NCBI GenBank assembly: GCA_947589145.1
Contig: CANQCB010000029.1
Location: 1 to 14,693, forward strand
DNA length: 14,693 bases
Reading direction: 5' to 3'
From: an uncultured Clostridia bacterium
GTDB lineage: Bacteria; Bacillota; Clostridia; Christensenellales; Pumilibacteraceae
Made by a program: the position numbers and the translations under genes. The notes beneath the pieces are model-generated. The model did not search any database. It had not been told where the DNA came from and saw only the letters and a list, made by a program, of their open reading frames with translations. The first letter of the stretch is position 1. Each line of letters starts with the position of its first letter. Positions 6,754 through 13,116 of the stretch are shown here, one piece after another.

Positions 6754-8639
6754 TTTTTCTCCTGTAATACTCTTTCCAAGTTATCCCTGTAAAATACTTC
6801 CAACTTGCCGCCGCGCGTTACGTTGTATATTTCGCACTTATGCTTTTCGGCAAACTTTTTAACCGCAAAATATCCGTTTATGCTCAACGCGGTGCCTACA
6901 TCCAATCTTTTCGCGGCAATTTTCTTTTGGTCGTCGGGCATCTCGATAAAGTGTATCGCGCCTTTGGTATAATCGCAATCCGCCCCCAATATGTATATCT
7001 TCTTGAAACCCATATACATGGCGATCTGAATCGCCATGTTCGTAACGGTAAATCCGTCGTATACGCAAACGGCAGGGTCGAGCGAATATTTGATCTTGTT
7101 CTTCTTCATCCACCTTTCTTTGTGATTGGCGTAAGACACCAAGAGAAAATTCTCTCTGCCCGTTCTGGTTTTGGGGTCCGCCCTGTAATGGAAAAAGCTT
7201 TCTCTGTTGCAGAACGAGCCGCCTATTACCTCGTTGTCTTTCAGATATTGTCCGAAAGCAAATAAGTCAATCAATGCATAATAAGTCGGTCGCCAATCGG
7301 TTCTGTCATACGCCTTGGTAATGCTGTTCACGCCGAAGGTATATTCGTTTTTCAAAAGCTCCAAATCTTTGATGGTAAGCGACGGGCCGGTGCAAGTAAT
7401 AAAACACCTCTCGCCCTTGTGAATGTTTTTGAACCTGTGAATGCGCCGCATATCCTTACTGAGCCAAGTCAAGTGCAAAAATTTCAATATCTTCCTGCGC
7501 CTTATTTTCCTGTGCATGGCTTTGTCGGCGGCAATAGTCCAAGGCTTTTTGGTGGGGTCGGGCGCGTTTCTCTTTCTGAAAAAGTTGAAAATTTTCTTTA
7601 AGAACTTATTCGCTACGATAAAATACGCTTTGCCTTTGGATTTTCTGAACAGGTCGATCCTTCGGGTGCTGACGCCGAAATATAAGCCCTCGTCGAGTTC
7701 GTACAACTCCTTATCGAACTCCAACATTTCCAACTTCGTGGATTTTTTTACGGGCATGGACAAATATATCTCGTATTGTCTGCGTATTTTCCATAAGATA
7801 TCTTTCCTGACGTATTCGCGCACGTTTGATTGGAATTCGTAATAATGCTTTTTGAAATACTTTATAATGTTGATTATTATCGTTTTTCTTTGCTGACGGT
7901 TTCTTATGAATCCCGCGTCCTCTACGCTTTGCCCTTCGCGTTCCAGCCTGTATTGATATAAAAAGCGGTCTATGGGCAATACCGTTTTTACGTAAGGGAG
8001 CGGATATAAGTTATATTCCATATCGTCATAGAAACATTTCTCGGTAAACCTTATGCCGTTATCTTTGAGTATGCTCGTTTTGTAGGATACGAAATGCAGG
8101 AGATATAAAGGAGCGTAGTCGTACAACTCCTTATTGAAATCATATACCGCGCCGTACACAATTTTTTTTCTGCCCTCTTTGGGAACGGCTAAGCCCTGTC
8201 GGATCTCTCGCATATTCCAGACGTTCTGACAGCGTATTTTGGAGACCTTGTCGGACTTTTCGTATACCTTGCAGAAATTCGTGAGGATCATGTCGGCGTC
8301 GAACTTGGAGATAACCTCTATAACGTACTCCAACGCGGCGGTATCCACCCAATCGTCGGCGTCAAGCGGTCTGAAATATTTGCCCGTCGCCATATCGATA
8401 CCGACGTTGAGCGCGGAACCGTGCCCGCCGTTTTCCTTGGAAATAACCTTGAACGTATCCGGATATTGCTCTTCGTATTTTTTGGCAATAGCGGCGCTGC
8501 CGTCCTTGGAACCGTCGTCGATTACCAATACTTCCAATAAATCCATGCATTCTTTTTTGCAAATCAAAGAATCCAAGGTTTTGGAAATATATTTTTCCAT
8601 GTTGTAGGTTGGAATAACCACTGTTAAAATCTTCTTCAT
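6750..8639 (-). CDS. GT2 glycosyltransferase fused to DUF115-like domain
   Basis: 629 residues from the ATG at 8639, preceded by GGAG; an earlier in-frame start at 8801 would lie inside the upstream gene and add a basic, unrelated leader. Residues 1-230 are a GT-A family 2 glycosyltransferase: VVIPTYN (7-13), IDDGSKDGS (40-48), NGGHGSALNVG (70-80) and DADDW (93-97), the nucleotide-sugar/metal site. Residues ~380-610 match the DUF115/MptE-like fold: CFITCTGPSL (412-421), PTYYALIDLF (451-460) and KIYILGADCDY (547-557). DUF115 domains appear in flagellin-modifying Maf proteins and resemble bacterial sialyltransferases, which fits a partner that uses CMP-activated acidic sugars. The protein may carry two transferase activities (inference). 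Its start lies 29 bp after the upstream stop; the cytidylyltransferase follows with a 4-bp overlap. Confidence 0.88.
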   Translation of the reverse strand: MKKILTVVIPTYNMEKYISKTLDSLICKKECMDLLEVLVIDDGSKDGSAAIAKKYEEQYPDTFKVISKENGGHGSALNVGIDMATGKYFRPLDADDWVDTAALEYVIEVISKFDADMILTNFCKVYEKSDKVSKIRCQNVWNMREIRQGLAVPKEGRKKIVYGAVYDFNKELYDYAPLYLLHFVSYKTSILKDNGIRFTEKCFYDDMEYNLYPLPYVKTVLPIDRFLYQYRLEREGQSVEDAGFIRNRQQRKTIIINIIKYFKKHYYEFQSNVREYVRKDILWKIRRQYEIYLSMPVKKSTKLEMLEFDKELYELDEGLYFGVSTRRIDLFRKSKGKAYFIVANKFLKKIFNFFRKRNAPDPTKKPWTIAADKAMHRKIRRRKILKFLHLTWLSKDMRRIHRFKNIHKGERCFITCTGPSLTIKDLELLKNEYTFGVNSITKAYDRTDWRPTYYALIDLFAFGQYLKDNEVIGGSFCNRESFFHYRADPKTRTGRENFLLVSYANHKERWMKKNKIKYSLDPAVCVYDGFTVTNMAIQIAMYMGFKKIYILGADCDYTKGAIHFIEMPDDQKKIAAKRLDVGTALSINGYFAVKKFAEKHKCEIYNVTRGGKLEVFYRDNLERVLQEKK

Positions 8640-8668
8640 AATTTCACGCTCCGCATACATTCGGAATT

Positions 8669-10483
8669 TTATTGATCTTCTTCGGTGTCTCTGAGCAAAT
8701 ACGGATCTATATTCGAGGAGTTTATATTTTTCAAGAACGGATCCCGATCCCAATATATGTTTTTCTTTTTTACGCTTGCAGGCTGCCCGGCTATTATGCA
8801 ATTATTGGGATATTCCCTGTTCGTCAACGAGCGAGCGGCGACGACCGAACCGCTTCTCAAAACAGTTTTGCTTAATATAAACGACTCATAACCTACCCAA
8901 ACGTGATTTTCTATCACTATTTTGTTTTTTGTCGTTCCCTCGCCCACTTGCAGGCTGACGTTCCGACCCGTTTCCAGATCGAAAATCCCGTGCGCGTCGC
9001 CGCCGAAAAATACGACTTTCGAAGAGAACATACAATCTTTTCCTATCGTTATTTCGCTGAGATGAGTGGCGCGAATTATGCAATTATCCGCGAACGTCGT
9101 GCCGTCTCCGATCGTTATCCTCGAACATGCATAGGCGTTGATCGCAAGCGTTTTATCACCCTTGATATTATTGCCGAATTGAATTTTCGCCTGATGAGAC
9201 ACGATACGGATATTGCATACGATTTTTTGCGCGGATTTGGGAATTATCACTTCTTCCGCCATGCCGCCGAACGCTATGTCGACGGGGGAGCAGACGCTTA
9301 TGCGGTTATCGAAAATGTCGTTATATTCTCCCGTAAAGCCGGAAAACCGAAACTCGTTATGCGTAACCGAAATGACGTCGGTATTGAGCGCGTATCCGTA
9401 TTCCCAAAGTATTTTTATCAAGTCGTTTCCCCTGTAAAATTTGGGAACGACAAAAACGTATATCTCGGACTGATCTTTATAGGCTTGCAGTTCGGATTCG
9501 AGCTCGTAATTTTCGGTGTCTCGGTCATATCGGATAATCGCGGACGGAGTAATATTATTCTCTTTCTTTAATATCTCCGCGGTTATGCCATCGTCTCCGA
9601 TGATTACGACTTCGCGGTCTTTTCTTCTTTTGGACAGCGACGCGGCAATTCTTCTTGCGTTTATTCTACCGACTTTTCTCATTACGGCGTTATCCGTATT
9701 TGACTTATAAGACGGGAACTTGTTTACGCTGTACGAATTCTCGATATAATCGAACACGCACCGATGATAATATGCGTATATCTCCCGACAATAATTGTAT
9801 CTGTCGACCGTCCTTTCGCGTTCGTCCCCGATTGCAAATTCGGGCGCAGGGACTATCGCAATCGAATGTTCGCGCAGGATCTCATAACATTTCGCATAGA
9901 ATGCGTTTAATTCCACGCATTCGTTTATGTCGTCGATAAGGCAAATATCACCGCCGTTATCGATATAGTTGTATATGCATTTATTTTCGAGGGCAATGAC
10001 CTTGTTGAAATTCTTATAATACCCGACCAATTTGTTCAACTCTACGCTTAATCTTTCGGGAGTAAACTCTTTGGGAATCACCACCCTTTCGCGTTCTATC
10101 TTTTTGCCCGTGCTTTTTTCTATGATACTTTTTATCGACTTGCTGTTTTCTTTGTAAATCGACGAGTTGGTCAAATAAAAGGTTTCTTTGGTCGACAGGG
10201 TAAATTCCACAACGGACAGCCGTAAATCCAATAAGTCGAAAACGAGAGCGTCGCAGGAGTTTCGCTCGTGGGCGTCGGGAAACGACTTGGTAAGCTCGTA
10301 ATTCAACATCAATTTCGCATAATCGGTTCCGACAATACCGGACAGATCCGCGTTTTTGACGGAAAAGGAATCACAGATAACCAAAGGAGATATTCCGACG
10401 ATCCTGTTGCGGCATTTCAAACCTTCGCCATAAGCAAGAGCGTCGGAAAATATGCGCGAGCCTATTACAGTGATATTATACAT
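8669..10483 (-). CDS. DUF6270-like SGNH / Rossmann / left-handed beta-helix acyltransferase fusion
   Basis: 604 residues from the ATG at 10483, which follows GAGGAGGT at good spacing; a GTG at 10579 is open but has no such site. Residues 1-250 resemble DUF6270 (SGNH-like): VIGSRIFSDAL (6-16, possible nucleophile S9), DALVFDLLDLR (78-88) and a conserved DRYNY...YYH stretch (227-240). Residues 290-400 form a Rossmann-like part (EVVIIGDDGITAEIL). Residues ~425-580 are a left-handed beta-helix, hexapeptide-type acyltransferase: ITIGDGTTFADN (456-467), ITIGKDCMFSS (478-488), DAHGIFD (496-502, likely catalytic H498), HVWVGY and AGQPA. The closest overall type is the WbbJ/CatB family that O- or N-acetylates sugars. 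First gene of the operon, ~170 nt below the promoter. Acetylation of the surface glycan is inferred. Confidence 0.82.
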   Translation of the reverse strand: MYNITVIGSRIFSDALAYGEGLKCRNRIVGISPLVICDSFSVKNADLSGIVGTDYAKLMLNYELTKSFPDAHERNSCDALVFDLLDLRLSVVEFTLSTKETFYLTNSSIYKENSKSIKSIIEKSTGKKIERERVVIPKEFTPERLSVELNKLVGYYKNFNKVIALENKCIYNYIDNGGDICLIDDINECVELNAFYAKCYEILREHSIAIVPAPEFAIGDERERTVDRYNYCREIYAYYHRCVFDYIENSYSVNKFPSYKSNTDNAVMRKVGRINARRIAASLSKRRKDREVVIIGDDGITAEILKKENNITPSAIIRYDRDTENYELESELQAYKDQSEIYVFVVPKFYRGNDLIKILWEYGYALNTDVISVTHNEFRFSGFTGEYNDIFDNRISVCSPVDIAFGGMAEEVIIPKSAQKIVCNIRIVSHQAKIQFGNNIKGDKTLAINAYACSRITIGDGTTFADNCIIRATHLSEITIGKDCMFSSKVVFFGGDAHGIFDLETGRNVSLQVGEGTTKNKIVIENHVWVGYESFILSKTVLRSGSVVAARSLTNREYPNNCIIAGQPASVKKKNIYWDRDPFLKNINSSNIDPYLLRDTEEDQ

Positions 10484-10656
10484 GGACAGACCTCCTCGTA
10501 TTGCACAATAAAATCCCATGCAATACTTTCCGTTTTCGGCGTTTCCGAACTTATCTTTAACTACGACCTGCGAGCGCACGGTATAAAAAAATAAAGGAAA
10601 GCTTCACATCATTTGCCCTCTTTTTAATAACCGCCCCCAAAAACATTAGTTAAATT
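10484..10656 (-). promoter_or_regulatory. Operon 5' leader with a hairpin just before the ribosome binding site
   Basis: Between the predicted start site (~10656) and the ATG at 10483 lies a leader of ~170 nt. An 8-bp perfect inverted repeat, GTATTGCA (10498-10505) and TGCAATAC (10519-10526), with a 13-nt loop ends directly next to the GAGGAGGT ribosome binding site (10490-10497). Early in the leader GGGGGCGG (10631-10638 on the minus strand) is vaguely ops-like. No known riboswitch is recognised. Confidence 0.5.
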
Positions 10657-10662
10657 ATGACT

Positions 10663-10691
10663 GTTATAACCGAGAACTATATATATGTCAA
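10663..10691 (-). promoter_or_regulatory. Near-consensus promoter of the polysaccharide operon
   Basis: The minus strand carries TTGACA (10686-10691), a 17-bp spacer and TATAAC (10663-10668), eleven of twelve consensus positions. It lies upstream of the 604-residue gene and can drive the whole series down to 1169, in which gaps are -4 to 85 bp. Confidence 0.85.
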
Positions 10692-10912
10692 GAAAAATTC
10701 AAGACATAAAAAATTACAATTATTGAGACATGGGGGGTGAAAAAAAGGACATTAATCAAGGCGCTCCGTTCGATACGTTTCGCCGCCGTGCTCCTACGCC
10801 GCTGCCGCCCGGTTTTTTCCGCAATCCGTAAGAAACGCGCAAGAACTTATGCGCAACGCAAGGAGAAAATTCATCGTTATCGAGAGATATAAATTTACTT
10901 TTATCGGTAATT

Positions 10913-10921
10913 CCCCCCCCC
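10913..10921. repeat. C9/G9 homopolymer tract (non-coding)
   Basis: Nine C on the plus strand. On the minus strand the tract is followed by AATTACCG, nearly the same flank as the coding G10 tract (AATTAACG). Confidence 0.85.
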
Positions 10922-10958
10922 TTATGCACTTTTTTATATCATCAAATAATATAATGCA

Positions 10959-10986
10959 AGTTTACAACCCCCCCCCACGTTGTCAA
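10959..10986 (-). promoter_or_regulatory. Possible promoter with a G9 tract in its spacer
   Basis: On the minus strand TTGACA (10981-10986) is followed by ACGT, nine G (10968-10976), TTG and TAAACT (10959-10964). The spacer is 16 bp as read and would be 17 with one more G. The -10 match is only four of six, so promoter activity is uncertain; it would feed the leader of the polysaccharide operon from ~300 bp further upstream. Confidence 0.35.
10968..10976. repeat. Second non-coding C9/G9 tract, within a possible promoter spacer
   Basis: Nine C on the plus strand, 46 bp from the other C9 tract. On the minus strand the tract is preceded by CGT, like the coding tract at 4026-4035 (CCGT). Confidence 0.85.
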
Positions 10987-11064
10987 GTATTTTTCCGAAC
11001 TTTATCGTTATTTTTCCCATTTTGTTTTTTTCTTTTCTTTTTTACGGATATACCCCCATAAAAA

Positions 11065-11108
11065 CACAAAAAAATATGCGAAGTTATTCACAATAACTCC
11101 GCATATTT
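11065..11108 (-). terminator. Strong intrinsic terminator, minus strand
   Basis: A 17-bp stem (11072-11088 with 11092-11108, 3-nt loop) has one A/C mismatch on the plus strand that becomes a G-U pair on the minus strand. On the minus strand the stem is followed by a T7 run and further T. It would end transcripts coming from the SecB-like gene after ~570 nt of 3' untranslated RNA that is antisense to the RNA array. Confidence 0.8.
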
Positions 11109-11246
11109 CAGCGTTGTAATTTTAATCAGAGCTTTCCCTTGCGCACCGCTAACGCTCGCCACAGGCGTGCGCATCTGCTGCTTTGTTTATTGCTCCAACT
11201 TGGCGTTTTTCAATAAGATAAATCTTCTTGTAAAAGTCCCTTACCG

Positions 11247-11384
11247 AACCAAGCAACAGGAAGGCACAGAGTGCCGTTCAGGGGCGCGAAAATCAAGGCT
11301 TCGCGAGGGCGCATACTTAAAACGTATGTAACCGAGCAGAAGCCGCGATTTCTCGTCGTCCATCAGCGGTGCTATGTGCCTTCC
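11247..11384 (+). ncRNA. Structured RNA element, copy 1 of 3 (unrecognised family)
   Basis: Starts with the shared 15-mer AACCAAGCAACAGGA. Outer stem GGAAGGCAC (11259-11267) pairs with GTGCCTTCC (11376-11384). An AGA/UAU internal loop follows, then stem GUGCCGU (11271-11277) with GCGGUGC (11366-11372), a CAG/AUCA joint, and stem GGGCG-CGA with UCG-U-CGUCC (one bulged U). The long arm (GCUUC...GAAGC) holds a tandem G-A/A-G mismatch and an apical hairpin CAUAC (11312-11316), loop UUAAAAC, GUAUG (11324-11328). Several G-U pairs fit only if the plus strand is the RNA. Confidence 0.72.
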
Positions 11385-11392
11385 ACTACCTA

Positions 11393-11531
11393 AACCAAGC
11401 AACAGGACGGCGGAGAGTGGTGCTCAGAGGCACGAGAGAGGTTATTTCGACGCAGGAGTTTACTTAAAACGTAAATGACTGCGTCGAAATGTTCTCGGTT
11501 CGTTGCCTATCAGCGCCGCTATACGCCGTCC
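11393..11531 (+). ncRNA. Structured RNA element, copy 2 of 3 (unrecognised family)
   Basis: Same plan as copy 1 with compensating changes. Outer stem GGACGGCG (11405-11412) pairs with CGCCGTCC (11524-11531); second stem GUGGUGC with GCGCCGC; third stem AGGCA-CGA with UCG-U-UGCCU, keeping the bulged U. The long arm differs in sequence but not in plan: an 11-bp stem AUUUCGACGCA/UGCGUCGAAAU, then GGAG against UGAC (tandem G-A), then UUUAC, the same loop UUAAAAC (11464-11470) and GUAAA. Confidence 0.72.
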
Positions 11532-11535
11532 ATTA

Positions 11536-11673
11536 AACCAAGCAACAGGACGGCGGAGAGGTGCGGTCAGACGGGTGGGAGACGGAGCTTCGCGAGGGCG
11601 CATACTTAAAACGTATGTAACCGAGCAGAAGCGAACGTCGGTGCACCCGTATCACCGTGCCTATACGGCGTCC
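11536..11673 (+). ncRNA. Structured RNA element, copy 3 of 3 (unrecognised family)
   Basis: Begins with the shared 15-mer. The outer stem (11548-11555 with 11666-11673) has one G-G mismatch; the second stem GGUGCGGU pairs with ACCGUGCC; the third stem ACGGGUG pairs with CACCCGU. The long arm (11587-11632) is identical to that of copy 1, while the 5' outer stem is identical to copy 2, so the units look shuffled. Ends 2 bases before the stop codon of the convergent SecB-like gene. No plus-strand terminator is evident after it. Confidence 0.7.
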
Positions 11674-11675
11674 AA

Positions 11676-12098
11676 TTATTCGGCGGGGTTTGGTTGCTTC
11701 TCCTTAAACAACAATGCCGTATCCACCGGCGGAAAAATTATCGGGTTGATCATTGCCGCCGCGGTGAGATTGGTTACCGCCGTGCGCAAATAAGGGAACA
11801 TAAGGCGCGTTGCGTCGTCGAAGAACTCACGTTCGTCTTCCATAAGCCATATTTCCTCTTCCAACTCGAAGATAGCCGACATGCGGATACCGACGTCGAA
11901 CGGCATGGGATTTTTTTCCGTGCCTACCATTTTAACGGTAATTTCCACTATTCTGCGCTTGGGCAGATCTTTGTTCTTCTTTATTTGTCTGTTGAACTCG
12001 GGTTTGACCTCGAACTTGGTCTGGGGTTCTGCTTTGACTACGTTCAATCTGAAACGCATATCGTCGCAATGCATGCCCAGAAGTTTATATTTTACCAT
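11676..12098 (-). CDS. SecB-like chaperone-fold protein
   Basis: 140 residues from the ATG at 12098, with AAGGAG at ideal spacing. The predicted beta-strand-rich N-terminal half and the C-terminal pattern RLMFPYLRTAVTNLTAAAMINPIIFPPVD (residues 98-126) match the SecB family signature of an LFPY..R..ISDL helix followed by P.(I/L).(L/F)PP. SecB-type proteins hold unfolded clients for export or act as chaperones in toxin-antitoxin modules. At 140 residues it is slightly shorter than the classical protein (~155). No toxin partner or sec gene is adjacent. Own promoter; long 3' region runs antisense to the RNA array. Named SecB-like rather than secB because the function in this lineage is open. Confidence 0.7.
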   Translation of the reverse strand: MVKYKLLGMHCDDMRFRLNVVKAEPQTKFEVKPEFNRQIKKNKDLPKRRIVEITVKMVGTEKNPMPFDVGIRMSAIFELEEEIWLMEDEREFFDDATRLMFPYLRTAVTNLTAAAMINPIIFPPVDTALLFKEKQPNPAE

Positions 12099-12143
12099 TT
12101 TCTTCTCCTTATTACGTTATTACGGCGTCGCCGATTTTCGCTT

Positions 12144-12172
12144 ATTATATCACAATATCCGTATAATTGCAA
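12144..12172 (-). promoter_or_regulatory. Promoter of the SecB-like gene
   Basis: Minus strand TTGCAA (12167-12172), 17-bp spacer and TATAAT (12144-12149), the latter preceded by TGA as an extended -10. Predicted start near 12137, leader ~38 nt. Confidence 0.8.
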
Positions 12173-12252
12173 CATACTTTTGCGAAATTATGTGATAACG
12201 AGGTGTCGAAACTTGTAAATTTATTCTCACTTTGCGCTCCGTCGATATCGTG

Positions 12253-12281
12253 TTTACAATTCGCCGAAAATCGTGTATCAT
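12253..12281 (+). promoter_or_regulatory. Promoter of the PglC-type gene
   Basis: Plus strand TTTACA (12253-12258), 17-bp spacer and TATCAT (12276-12281), ten of twelve consensus positions. Predicted start ~12288, about 43 nt before the ATG at 12331. It diverges from the SecB-like promoter with ~80 bp between the -35 boxes. Confidence 0.75.
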
Positions 12282-12330
12282 TATTCGAAGGGGTGCGTCC
12301 GAAGCGACGAATTTTTTTCAGGAAAGTTTG

Positions 12331-13116
12331 ATGTATAAAGGGGTTATTAAAAGGTTAAGCGATATCATAATATCGTTGACGGCGTTGATAGTTCTTTCGC
12401 CCGTCCTTTTGATCGTTGCCGTTGCCGTGCGATTGGCGCTCGGCGGCCCTGTGATTTATAAGCAGGTGCGCCCCGGAAAAAACGGGAAACTTTTTTACAT
12501 ATACAAGTTCCGCTCCATGACCAACAAAACGGACGAACAAGGCCATCTCCTGCCCGACGAAGAGAGGCAGACCAAGTTCGGAAACTTCTTGCGCAAGACT
12601 TCCGTTGACGAACTGCCCCAACTCTTCAATATTCTCAAAGGCGATATGAGCCTTATCGGTCCTCGCCCCCGCCTCGTAAAAGACGTCGTGTTCTACGGCA
12701 CGGTCAAGTCCCTCGAAGTGCGCCCCGGACTTACGGGCAAAAGTCAGGTTTGCGGCAGAAACGACAATACCTGGCAACAAGTGTTCTTGCACGATATGGA
12801 ATATGCCGACAACCTCTCTTTCGGCATGGACTTCGTTATTTTCTTTAAGACTTTCCCCGCGCTCCTTCGCGGCAGGCAAAGCGAAAAACGCGCAAACAAA
12901 TATTACGGCGACGAACTTCTCGCCAACCGTATCATCACTCAATCGCAATATGAAGAGGGTCTCGCCCTCGCGGATAAAATCGTCCTTGCCTTTGTCAATA
13001 ACGGCGATCAGATACTCAAAGAGGGCATTTATAAACTCTATCAAAAGACCATGAAGGTCAAAGAACCCGCGCAAAAGAAAAAACGCACGAGCGTGTATTC
13101 CGTGGCGCACCGCTGA
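12331..13116 (+). CDS. Polyprenyl-phosphate sugar-1-phosphate transferase (PglC/WcaJ-type)
   Basis: 261 residues from the ATG at 12331, with AGGAAAG upstream; the open frame begins earlier (12232), but that part covers the promoter. It transfers a sugar-1-phosphate from UDP-sugar to undecaprenyl phosphate, the first membrane step of a lipid-linked glycan. Seen: N-terminal KRLSDIIIS, re-entrant hydrophobic helix (~12-37), GPVIYKQVRPGKNGKLFYIYKFRSM start (39-63), catalytic pair D93-E94 in RKTSVDELPQLFNIL, SLIGPRPRLV (107-116) and VRPGLTGKSQVCGRN (130-144). It is the minimal single-domain form, but with a basic C-terminal tail of ~60 residues beyond the usual end, including KKKR near 249-252. 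Single-gene transcript with its own promoter and terminator. Sugar specificity not readable. Confidence 0.93.
   Translation: MYKGVIKRLSDIIISLTALIVLSPVLLIVAVAVRLALGGPVIYKQVRPGKNGKLFYIYKFRSMTNKTDEQGHLLPDEERQTKFGNFLRKTSVDELPQLFNILKGDMSLIGPRPRLVKDVVFYGTVKSLEVRPGLTGKSQVCGRNDNTWQQVFLHDMEYADNLSFGMDFVIFFKTFPALLRGRQSEKRANKYYGDELLANRIITQSQYEEGLALADKIVLAFVNNGDQILKEGIYKLYQKTMKVKEPAQKKKRTSVYSVAHR

Larger units (their letters stand above)
10692..11246. other. Gene-free region with homopolymer tracts and a terminator
   Basis: No convincing gene on either strand. Contents: an AT-rich stretch next to the operon promoter, a GC-rich stretch (10760-10820) with nothing recognisable, two C9 tracts (10913-10921 and 10968-10976), a pyrimidine-rich stretch (~10990-11045), a 17-bp terminator hairpin (11072-11108), and a 7-bp inverted repeat TGCGCAC (11140-11146) with GTGCGCA (11167-11173). 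The last ~80 bases are the presumed promoter side of the RNA array; only a weak plus-strand match (TTGCTC at 11190, 18 bp, TAAGAT at 11214) was seen. Confidence 0.6.

Noticed and set aside
8640..8801. Earlier start for the GT2-DUF115 protein
   Set aside because: It would overlap the upstream gene by over 130 bp and add a basic leader unlike GT2 proteins; the ATG at 8639 has a ribosome binding site.
10849..11061. Small plus-strand frame encoding a hydrophobic 70-residue peptide
   Set aside because: It reads through both C9 tracts and a pyrimidine-rich stretch, which create the apparent hydrophobicity; no good ribosome binding site or family.
11247..11673. CRISPR array
   Set aside because: Units are ~138 nt with internal pairing and only three copies; there are no short identical repeats separated by equal-length spacers and no cas gene.
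11247..11673. Integron attC sites
   Set aside because: The hairpins are adjacent without cassette genes between them, no GTTRRRY/RYYYAAC core pair flanks each unit, and there is no integrase.
11247..11673. Tandem glycine riboswitch or other known riboswitch
   Set aside because: GGAGAG-like pieces occur, but the other conserved parts are missing, there are three units, and no plus-strand gene follows.
11247..11673. CsrA-sponge RNA (CsrB-like) because of repeated ACAGGA
   Set aside because: The GGA of each ACAGGA is the start of the outer stem rather than a hairpin loop, and only three are present.
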